Part shown: in pieces, positions 1 to 5,368 of the stretch
How the letters are laid out: the number at the start of each line of letters is the position of its first letter
Numbering within the stretch: the first letter of the stretch is position 1
From: Acidimicrobiales bacterium
Lineage (GTDB): Bacteria > Actinomycetota > Acidimicrobiia > Acidimicrobiales > JANYDT01
Reading direction: 5' to 3'
Length of the DNA: 5,368 nucleotides
Assembly (NCBI GenBank): GCA_025358985.1
Contig: JANYHQ010000663.1
Span: 1-5,368, forward strand
The notes under the pieces: model-generated
Seen by the model: the letters and a program-made list of their open reading frames with translations, nothing else
The model's database searches: none
What the model was told of the DNA's origin: nothing
Made by a program: the position numbers and the translations under genes

Positions 1-300
1 GATGGTTCGTTCATCTACTGGGCCAATTACGGTGCTGACGTAGGCGTCAACATCGGTAGGGCAAAGCTCGATGGATCAAACGTCAACCAGAGCTTTATCA
101 CCGGAGCAGTGGGTGCCACCGGCATTGCCGTCGACGGCGCATACGTCTATTGGGCCAATTACCTCAACGCCACCGTGGGCCGAGCAAAACTGGACGGAAC
201 CGGCATCAACCAGAGTTACGTCACCGGCGCAGTCGACCCGGTGGGGCTGGATGTGGATACCGTGCATCTGTATTGGACCAGCTACGTGCCTCAGACGGTG
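1..300 (+). repeat. YWTD-like blade repeats within the HYR protein gene
   Basis: Three in-frame units begin near bases 1, 133 and 256 (period 132, then 123 bases). The first two remain similar at DNA level: both contain 'tgggccaattac' (19-30 and 151-162) and closely related stretches encoding GRAKLDG...NQS(F/Y)(I/V)TGAV. The third unit is more diverged. The pattern fits tandem duplication of a propeller blade. More blades are expected upstream, because a propeller needs several and only three are visible. Confidence 0.6.
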
Positions 301-1569
301 TCCCGCACCACCTTTGACACCACCCCGCCGGAACTCATCGTGCCCCTTTCCGTCTCGGTAGTGGCAACTGCGGTGAGCGGTACCCCCGTGGTGTATCCCA
401 TTGCCGTATCGGCTACCGATCCCGACGACGCAGCCACCACGCTGTCCGTCGTCTGTAGCGCCGGCACACTCTTGGGCGGCACGTTTCCCACCGGCGTCAC
501 CACGGTGTCGTGCGTCGCCCGGGATACCCAGGACAACGCCGTCACCCGGGCATTCACCGTCACCGTGTCGTTGCCTGCTCCCCCTGTTTTGAGCATTTCG
601 GGTGACATTGCGGCGTTGGCGGTGTCTCCTGATGGGGCAACCATTGCCTACCCCGCCCCCACTTCCAGCAGCGGCACCCCTCAGTGTCTTCCGGTATCAG
701 GTTCGCTGTTCAAAATCGGCACTACAACGGTGTCGTGTTCGGCCACGGATGGCCTCGGCCAAACCACCACCGGATCATTCAAGGTAGTGGTGTCCCTGCC
801 CGGCTTCGCTACTCTGGACGTACCTGCCAACCAAAACGTCACGGCTACCTCGCCTGCGGGAGCCACGGTTATCTATCCCGCCGCCACCTCCGATGGGGGC
901 GTCCCCTCGTGTGCACCTGCCTCCGGAAGTGTCTTCCCCCTTGGGAACTCGATCGTCACCTGTACAGTCACCGATTCCTTCGGTCGCCTCAGCACCGGCT
1001 CATTCACGGTAAACGTCACGCTTCCTGCTCCTCCGGTAATCACCGTGCCTGCCAATCAGGTGACCACGGCGGGCACACTGCAGGGCATCGTGGTGAGCTA
1101 CCCAACTCCAACCGCCAGTGCTGGCACGGCCACCTGCCTGCCCGCTGCGGGCACGTTGTTCCCAGTTGGTGTCACGGGCGTGAGTTGTACCGCAGTGGAC
1201 TCGTTTGGCCAGGTCGGAACTGCGGCATTCAGTGTCACCGTGCTGCCCCCCGTGGCTCCTCCGGCATTTGCGGTGGGGCCCGTAGTGAGTCCCGTCAGCG
1301 CTGAGATCACGGTTCCGGCGCCCACCACAACTGTCGCCCCCACCACAGTCGCCCCCACCACAGTTGTCCCGACCACAGTTACCCCTGCCTCCACCGTCGT
1401 GATCGCAACCACTGCAGCACCCAGCTTCACGGCTGCGCCCACCACGCTGGCCACTCCAACCACTACTCGTCCCGTGGTGGTCGCTGGTGTCACCATCGAA
1501 CGGGCAGTCCCCATCCTGGAAGTGGGGCCCGCCACTCCCACCAACGGTCAGCCCACATTTGCCGGCTGA
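1..1569 (+). CDS. Secreted-type modular protein: YWTD-like propeller repeats, four HYR domains, Thr/Pro-rich tail (5' end missing)
   Basis: The frame is open from base 1 to a TGA at 1567-1569, giving 522 visible residues; the start and any signal peptide lie outside the window. Residues 1-~105 carry three repeats of 41-44 residues with YWAN/YWTS motifs at 6, 50 and 91 and 'GRAKLDG' after the first two, resembling YWTD/LDL-receptor-B or NHL-type propeller blades. Four HYR domains follow at about 107-192, 195-267, 269-342 and 345-418, each ending in a '(T/G)VSC-x-A-x-D...F-x-V-x-V' type strand. Each has two cysteines (152/171, 229/246, 304/321, 379/396), probably a disulfide, which suggests export. 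Residues ~437-490 are Thr/Pro/Val/Ala-rich. The C-terminus ends in 'QPTFAG' with no LPXTG motif, transmembrane helix or basic tail. HYR domains are Ig-like and usually serve in adhesion or as spacers; binding or surface display is inference and the ligand is unknown. It is convergent with the neighbouring operon, so probably an unrelated transcription unit. Confidence 0.85.
   Translation, partial: DGSFIYWANYGADVGVNIGRAKLDGSNVNQSFITGAVGATGIAVDGAYVYWANYLNATVGRAKLDGTGINQSYVTGAVDPVGLDVDTVHLYWTSYVPQTVSRTTFDTTPPELIVPLSVSVVATAVSGTPVVYPIAVSATDPDDAATTLSVVCSAGTLLGGTFPTGVTTVSCVARDTQDNAVTRAFTVTVSLPAPPVLSISGDIAALAVSPDGATIAYPAPTSSSGTPQCLPVSGSLFKIGTTTVSCSATDGLGQTTTGSFKVVVSLPGFATLDVPANQNVTATSPAGATVIYPAATSDGGVPSCAPASGSVFPLGNSIVTCTVTDSFGRLSTGSFTVNVTLPAPPVITVPANQVTTAGTLQGIVVSYPTPTASAGTATCLPAAGTLFPVGVTGVSCTAVDSFGQVGTAAFSVTVLPPVAPPAFAVGPVVSPVSAEITVPAPTTTVAPTTVAPTTVVPTTVTPASTVVIATTAAPSFTAAPTTLATPTTTRPVVVAGVTIERAVPILEVGPATPTNGQPTFAG
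1333..1392 (+). repeat. 15-bp tandem repeat encoding Val-Ala-Pro-Thr-Thr
   Basis: Two identical units of GTCGCCCCCACCACA (1333-1347, 1348-1362) are followed by a diverged unit (1363-1377) and a more decayed one (1378-1392). The unit length is a multiple of three, so gain or loss of copies would change the length of the Thr/Pro linker without breaking the frame. Looser Pro/Thr codons continue to about 1470. The encoded stretch probably forms an extended, possibly glycosylated stalk, by analogy with other Thr/Pro-rich linkers. Confidence 0.75.
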
Positions 1570-1616
1570 TAACTCCGGGAAGTGAACGAAACTCGCCCTG
1601 CATCACGACCGGCTCA
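1570..1616. other. 47-bp gap between convergent genes
   Basis: This is the only spacer between the stop of the HYR protein gene and the stop of the minus-strand operon. I see no strong GC-rich inverted repeat followed by a T-run on either strand, so no intrinsic terminator can be called. Transcripts from the two sides may overlap or end by another mechanism. Confidence 0.5.
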
Positions 1617-2821
1617 TCAGAACGTAACGAGATCTGGCGTGAGGGCGTCAACGGTGCTTCGACCGCATAGGGCCATCGTTCGTTTCATGCCCGACACGAG
1701 ATGGTCAAGGACCCATTCGACGCCGCGTTCGCCGCCCGCGCCCAGACCATAGAGATAGGGGCGTCCGACCATCACAGCATCAGCCCCTAATGCACATGCT
1801 TTCACCACGTCGCTGCCTCGCCGTACCCCGCCGTCACAGATAATCGCAATGCCACCGCCGACTGCGTCGACGACATCGGGGAGCAGTTGAACAGGTGCGA
1901 TGGTGCCGTCGATTTGGCGGCCGCCGTGGTTGGACAGAGCTATTGCGTCGATGCCCTCACTCACTGCGCGTTGTGCGTCATCGACGCGTTGGATGCCCTT
2001 GAGCACCACTTTCATATCGGTGGCGGAGCGAATCCACTCCAGGCTTTCCCATGACAGCGCCTGGTCGAACTGAGTGTTGACGTAGTCGCTGAGGGCGATC
2101 GCAGTTGTCCCGTCGATGTCGGTCACGCCGGCGACGTTGGCGAAGGTGATCGGTTTATTGCGAAGCAGATCGATCGACCAGCGGGGATGAAGCGCTCCGT
2201 CGATGAACGTGTCGAGGCCGATCTTGGGGGGCAATGTGAAGCCTCGACGCACATCGCGTTCGCGTCGCCCGAGAACGGCTGTGTCGACGGTGATGATGAT
2301 TGCTTCGTATCCGGACCGCTGCGCCCGTGACAACATTTCCCGGATGACGCCTCGGTCTTTCCAAACGTACACCTGGAACCACAGCGGTGCTGCAGCGACG
2401 GCCGCGAGTTCTTCGATGCCGCGTGTGCCAAGCGCGACAGCCCGTAGGGCATTGCGTACTTTGCTGCGGCGCGTGCCACGGCGAGTTCGCCTTCTGGGTG
2501 AGCAATACGAGTGAATCCTGTTGGAGCGAGCAGGATTGGCGTCTGACGTTCGACGCCGAACAGTGTGGTCGACGTATCGATCTTGGCGACGTCGCACAGC
2601 ACATTCGGATGGAGTTTCATGTCGACGAAAGCTGATGTATTGCGCCCCAGTGAGATCTCGTCTTCGGCGCCACCGTCGATGTAGTCAAATACACCTCCGG
2701 GCAGATTGCGTTTGGCAATCCGGCGGACGTCGTCGATATTGCCGCAGTGCGAGAGTTTGCGCTCTATGCGGTCCCACTCGAACGACTTGCGCTGAATCAG
2801 CGAACTCAAAGATTCCAACAT
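1617..2821 (-). pseudogene. FMN-dependent alpha-hydroxy-acid dehydrogenase (L-lactate/glycolate type), interrupted by a -1 frameshift
   Basis: The family (LldD, lactate monooxygenase, glycolate oxidase) oxidises L-2-hydroxy acids to 2-keto acids with FMN. The frame from the ATG at 2821 encodes residues 1-129, up to 'MPYGLS'. One base is then missing around 2433-2434, and the protein resumes in another frame at 'LGTRGIEEL', running to TGA at 1617-1619. Restoring one base gives 401 residues, normal for the family. In that numbering the glycolate-oxidase active-site positions are all present: Tyr47 ('FDYIDGGAEDE'), Tyr152 ('FQVY'), Asp180 ('TVDT'), Lys275 ('VVLKG'), His299 and Arg302 ('SNHGGRQ'), plus the FMN phosphate loop 'DGGVRRGSD' (330-338) and 'GRP' (353-355). 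As written, translation would give a 232-residue product with an out-of-frame tail. It is the last gene of the operon, 30 bases after the SDR, where it could oxidise the lactate the pathway releases. The family call is firm; substrate is inferred. Recent decay and a sequencing error are both possible. Confidence 0.88.
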
Positions 2822-2830
2822 GGTGTATTT

Positions 2831-2834
2831 CTCC
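2831..2834 (-). promoter_or_regulatory. Ribosome binding site of the FMN dehydrogenase gene
   Basis: On the minus strand GGAG lies 9 bases before the ATG at 2821 and inside the 30-base gap after the SDR gene. It supports that start. The context (ACGGAGA...ACACCATG) closely resembles the site in front of the SDR gene. Confidence 0.6.
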
Positions 2835-2851
2835 GTATTCTGTGACTGGAT

Positions 2852-3607
2852 TTAGGTGTTCGGCCGGAGGCGCAGGCCGTACATTCCACCGTCAACGGCG
2901 AGAATCGAGCCGGTGGTCGAGCCGGCGAGCGGGCTCGCGAGGTAGCAAATCGCAGCTGCGACCTCGTCGGCAGAGACGAGGCGGCCCATCGGCTGTCGGG
3001 CAGCAAGTGCTGCTCGTTCAGCTTCAGGGTCTTCGGCCTTGGCCAGCAGCCGACCAATCCACGGGGTGTCTGCGGTACCCGGCGCAACGGCGTTCACGCG
3101 GATTCCGTCGTGGACGTGGTCGGCTGCCATGGCGAGGGTGAGTGCATGGACAGCACCTTTTGTGGCGCTATACAACGCCCGCTGCTGGAGGCCCGCCCAC
3201 GCCGCGATCGAGCCGGTGTTGACGATCGAAGCGTGGTCGGACAGCTCGAGATGACGGAGCGCGGCACGGGTGACGCGGACGATGCCGAAGACGTTCACAT
3301 CGAACACGTGAAACCATTCGGTGTCGTCGTTGTCTTCAACCGAACCCTGAGCGCCGATGCCAGCGTTGTTGACAACAACATCGAGTTGGCCGAATCGATC
3401 GACAACCGCTTCGATGGCTTCTTTCACTGACCGGTCGTCGCAGACGTCACACCGGATTCCAACCAGTGGGAGTTCGACGCGTGGATCGAGGTCGAGGACA
3501 GCCACGTTTGCTCCCTCGGACGCAAGCATGTTGGCGGTCGCCAGGCCAATACCCGAAGCGCCACCAGTGACGACGGCCGTGAGCCCGGAAAATGGTCGGT
3601 CGGTCAT
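2852..3607 (-). CDS. Short-chain dehydrogenase, probable 2-keto-3-deoxy-L-fuconate dehydrogenase
   Basis: This is a 251-residue classical SDR, of normal family length. Visible motifs are the Rossmann loop 'TGGASGIG' (14-21), Asp39 at the end of the second strand (favours NAD+ over NADP+), 'NNAG' (80-83), Asn105, and the catalytic Ser133, Tyr146 and Lys150 ('YSATK'). The C-terminal part, 'APGTADTP...RQPMGRL...VDGG', resembles the DHRS6/KDF-dehydrogenase branch, where the Arg-Gln and Gly-Arg pairs are typical. The predicted reaction is NAD+-dependent oxidation of 2-keto-3-deoxy-L-fuconate to the 2,4-diketo acid, in the cytoplasm. The ATG overlaps the fucD stop as ATGA and has GGAG 5 bases upstream, so it is probably translationally coupled to fucD. 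The SDR fold is certain. The substrate rests on the neighbours and recalled similarity; another sugar acid, such as a D-arabinonate derivative, cannot be excluded. Confidence 0.87.
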   Translation of the reverse strand: MTDRPFSGLTAVVTGGASGIGLATANMLASEGANVAVLDLDPRVELPLVGIRCDVCDDRSVKEAIEAVVDRFGQLDVVVNNAGIGAQGSVEDNDDTEWFHVFDVNVFGIVRVTRAALRHLELSDHASIVNTGSIAAWAGLQQRALYSATKGAVHALTLAMAADHVHDGIRVNAVAPGTADTPWIGRLLAKAEDPEAERAALAARQPMGRLVSADEVAAAICYLASPLAGSTTGSILAVDGGMYGLRLRPNT

Positions 3608-4914
3608 GGTGTCTCCGTTGTGCGATAGGGAAACCGAAACTGGGCGACTGACGCTGGCTTCATTTCGGCGCTGAATCCGGGGCGATCGGGAGCGACATAG
3701 CGGCCGCTACTCACCGTTGCTGGGTCCGTGAAGTGCTCATGCAGATGGTCAACCCATTCGATCATCCGACCCTCGAGCGACGTCGACACTGCCACGTAGT
3801 CGAAGAACGCCAGATGTCTCACCATCTCGCAGAGCCCCACTCCGCCCGCGTGGGGGCAAACCCGAACACCGAACTTGGCTGCGAGCGCCAAAATTGCGAT
3901 GTTCTCGTTGATCCCGGCGACGCGAGTCGCATCGATCTGCACTACTTGAGCACCGCCGAGCTGCAACAACTGTTTGAACATCACCCGGTTGTGGCAGTGC
4001 TCGCCCGTCGCCACCGGAACCGGACTGACCCCCCTGGCGATCGCCGCGTGGGCGACGAAGTCGTCGGGGCTGGTGGGCTCTTCTATCCAGGCCAGATCGA
4101 ACTCGGCGAGTGCATTCACCCAGTCGATCGCTGTCGCCACGTCCCATCGCTGGTTCGCGTCGATCGCTAGCTCTATCCCGGGTCCGATGGCATCGCGGGC
4201 CAGCGCAACGCGTCGGCGGTCTTCGCTAAGGTCCTTGCCCACTTTCAGCTTGATCAAATGAAAGCCATCGGCGACTGCCTGCTTGCTGAGGGTAACCAAT
4301 TGCTCGTCGGTGTAACCGAGCCAACCCGGTGTTGTGGTGTACGCCCGATAGCCGTCAGTTTCGAGTTCCGAAATGCGATCTGCCTTGCCCTGTTGGGCAG
4401 CCTCGAATATCGCCAGCGCTTCATCTGGCGTCAACGCGTCCGTGAGGTAGCGGAAATCGATACAAGCCACTAACTGTGTGGGCGTCATCGCGCCCAGGAA
4501 TTTCCACATCGGAAGCCCCGCTCGCCTGGCCAGCAGGTCCCATCCAGCATTGACGATTGCCCCGATTGCCATGTGGATGACCCCCTTTTCGGGGCCGAGC
4601 CAGCGAAAGTGACTGTCATTCAACAGGGTCCGCGAGAGCAGGCCAGGGTCTGCCGTGAGGTCGTCCACGTTCAGGCCAACCACGAGTGGCGCCAGCGCTT
4701 CGATGGCGGCGCACTGCACGTCGTTCCCGCGCCCGATGGTAAACACCAACCCAGTACCGGTGGAGCCGTCGTTGCAATGCAAGCTCAAATAGGCCGCCGA
4801 ATAGTCCGGGTCGAGGTTCATCGCATCGGATCCGTGCTGCTCTAGCGATGTTGGGAACCGGACGTCGTCGACTTCGATGCGTTCGATGATGTTTGATAAC
4901 GCCGACGGTCTCAC
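3604..4914 (-). CDS. fucD: L-fuconate dehydratase (enolase superfamily)
   Basis: FucD dehydrates L-fuconate to 2-keto-3-deoxy-L-fuconate (EC 4.2.1.68) using Mg2+. The sequence follows the characterised Xanthomonas enzyme closely as I recall it: 'DVRFPTS' (17-23), 'GSDAMN..PDYSAAY' (28-42), 'FTIGRGNDVQ' (58-67), 'WLGPEKGV' (105-112) and 'TPGWLGY' (195-201). Catalytic positions are in place: the KxK pair Lys222/Lys224; metal ligands Asp252, Glu278 and Glu305; the dyad His355 ('PHAGGVGLCE') with Asp328; and Glu386. I chose the GTG at 4914, which gives 436 residues, a normal length. It overlaps the upstream stop as GTGA, and homology begins about eight residues later. The open frame extends to an ATG at 5151, but those 79 extra residues are Arg/His-rich, lie antisense-free but out of frame within the FAH-fold gene, and match nothing in FucD. 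No Shine-Dalgarno motif is visible before the GTG, so expression probably relies on coupling. Related enzymes may also accept D-arabinonate or L-galactonate. Confidence 0.95.
   Translation of the reverse strand: MRPSALSNIIERIEVDDVRFPTSLEQHGSDAMNLDPDYSAAYLSLHCNDGSTGTGLVFTIGRGNDVQCAAIEALAPLVVGLNVDDLTADPGLLSRTLLNDSHFRWLGPEKGVIHMAIGAIVNAGWDLLARRAGLPMWKFLGAMTPTQLVACIDFRYLTDALTPDEALAIFEAAQQGKADRISELETDGYRAYTTTPGWLGYTDEQLVTLSKQAVADGFHLIKLKVGKDLSEDRRRVALARDAIGPGIELAIDANQRWDVATAIDWVNALAEFDLAWIEEPTSPDDFVAHAAIARGVSPVPVATGEHCHNRVMFKQLLQLGGAQVVQIDATRVAGINENIAILALAAKFGVRVCPHAGGVGLCEMVRHLAFFDYVAVSTSLEGRMIEWVDHLHEHFTDPATVSSGRYVAPDRPGFSAEMKPASVAQFRFPYRTTETP
3613..3616 (-). promoter_or_regulatory. Ribosome binding site of the SDR gene
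   Basis: On the minus strand GGAG lies 5 bases before the ATG at 3607, within the last codons of fucD. It fixes the SDR start at the ATGA overlap and allows independent as well as coupled initiation. Confidence 0.6.
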
Positions 4915-5368
4915 GCGGCACCAATCGTCTGTTCTTGTTCGCCGAGGCCGGCGATGCTCAGCCTTACCTTGTCGCCTGCTCTGAGGTAGGGAGTGCCTGG
5001 CAACCCCAGCGCAACTCCTGACGGTGTTCCGGTGTTGATGATGTCGCCCGGTTCGAGCACCATGAACTGGCTGACGTACCAGACGAGATAGTTGACACCG
5101 AAGATCATGTCTGACGTGTTGGACGACTGACGCAACGCTCCATTGACCCACAGTCTCATCTCAAGGTTCTGTGGGTCGACACTGGACGTTGGCACCAGAA
5201 ACGGGCCGAGCGGATTGAACGCGGGATTCGTCAGATCGGCGTTGCTGTCGGTGCGATAAAGCACGATCGCCGCGACATCGATGCCGGCGGACGTATTCGT
5301 CTCCGTACCGACGGAAAATTGCTGCGCCGAGGTCGGGAACTGCCAATCCCCACAGCTCGTTGCCGCCG
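4911..5368 (-). CDS. Fumarylacetoacetate-hydrolase-fold protein, probable 2,4-diketo-3-deoxy-L-fuconate hydrolase (N-terminus missing)
   Basis: The last 151 residues are visible, ending in TGA at 4911-4913; the 5' end is cut by the window edge. The C-terminal ~100 residues (encoded below about 5210) are clearly FAH-fold: 'NPLGPFLVP', 'RLWVNGALRQ', 'NTSDMIFGV', 'LEPGDIINTGTPSGV', 'LRAGDKVRLSI' and 'GLGEQ'. The end closely resembles the hydrolase of the Xanthomonas fucose pathway as I recall it, which splits 2,4-diketo-3-deoxy-L-fuconate into pyruvate and L-lactate. The stop overlaps the fucD GTG, consistent with one operon. Upstream of about 5210 the frame stays open with GC-rich third positions, but I cannot find the usual 'NDVSxRD...GKSFDTF' segment with its lysine before 'PLGP'. 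The N-proximal part is therefore divergent, rearranged or affected by sequence errors. The metal-binding Glu/Asp residues would lie mostly outside the window. The fold is firm; the substrate is inferred from context. Confidence 0.82.
   Translation of the reverse strand, partial: AATSCGDWQFPTSAQQFSVGTETNTSAGIDVAAIVLYRTDSNADLTNPAFNPLGPFLVPTSSVDPQNLEMRLWVNGALRQSSNTSDMIFGVNYLVWYVSQFMVLEPGDIINTGTPSGVALGLPGTPYLRAGDKVRLSIAGLGEQEQTIGAA

Noticed and set aside
71..361. A 96-residue open frame on the + strand, and several others inside 401-1304
   Set aside because: They lie out of frame within the HYR protein gene, have low-complexity Pro/Arg/Ser-rich products and show no recognisable domain.
1321..1480. 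Short repeats considered as a CRISPR array
   Set aside because: The units are 15 bases, contiguous without spacers, and in frame with a Thr/Pro coding region.
1098..1544. A 148-residue minus-strand frame opposite the HYR gene
   Set aside because: Its Val/Gly/Thr-rich product is the antisense image of the Thr/Pro repeats and has no independent support.
1562..1580. CCGG...CCGG pair as a terminator stem at the end of the HYR gene
   Set aside because: Only four bases pair, part of it lies in the coding region, and no T-run follows.
2123..2432. The tail of the 232-residue frame as a genuine C-terminus
   Set aside because: After 'MPYGLS' the sequence becomes Arg/Ser/His-rich and unlike the family, while the other frame continues the conserved enzyme exactly.
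1617..2821. MftD of the mycofactocin pathway as the identity of the FMN enzyme
   Set aside because: It belongs to the same superfamily, but no other mycofactocin genes are present, and the sequence and context fit an L-lactate/glycolate-type enzyme better.
3733..4261. Plus-strand frames opposite fucD, including one of 145 residues
   Set aside because: They are antisense to a well-conserved enzyme with intact catalytic residues, and their products resemble nothing I recognise.

Overview
The window looks like chromosomal DNA from a high-GC actinobacterium, possibly of the Acidimicrobiia/Ilumatobacter type. The basis is GC-rich third codon positions, GTG and ATG starts with 4-base stop/start overlaps, and a secreted-type protein ending in Val-Ala-Pro-Thr-Thr repeats, a style I associate with that group. 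The taxonomic guess is weak, and no rRNA, tRNA or mobile element is present to anchor it.

Layout. Positions 1-1569 (+ strand) hold the 3' part of a gene for a modular extracellular protein: YWTD-like propeller repeats, four HYR (Ig-like) domains each with a conserved cysteine pair, a Thr/Pro-rich stretch, and a short tail with no visible anchor. A 47-base gap separates it from a convergent minus-strand operon that fills the rest of the window. In transcription order (right to left) the operon is: a fumarylacetoacetate-hydrolase-fold protein (partial, 5368-4911); L-fuconate dehydratase fucD (4914-3604); a short-chain dehydrogenase (3607-2852); and an FMN-dependent alpha-hydroxy-acid dehydrogenase (2821-1617), whose reading frame is broken by one missing base near 2433.

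How the operon genes fit together. The set matches the non-phosphorylative L-fucose route known from Xanthomonas. FucD dehydrates L-fuconate to 2-keto-3-deoxy-L-fuconate. The SDR oxidises this to the 2,4-diketo compound. The FAH-fold hydrolase cleaves that into pyruvate and L-lactate. The FMN enzyme would then oxidise L-lactate to pyruvate (or glycolate to glyoxylate, if the sugar is D-arabinose). The first two genes overlap as GTGA and the next pair as ATGA, so they are probably co-transcribed and translationally coupled. The sugar dehydrogenase, lactonase, transporter, regulator and promoter are not in the window and would be expected upstream, beyond 5368.

I see no CRISPR array, RNA gene, insertion sequence or gene-free stretch over 300 bases. 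I found no convincing wholly new system. The points most worth checking are the frameshift in an otherwise intact enzyme, the lactate-oxidising gene placed at the end of a fucose operon, the unrecognisable N-proximal part of the FAH-fold protein, and the domain combination of the HYR protein.
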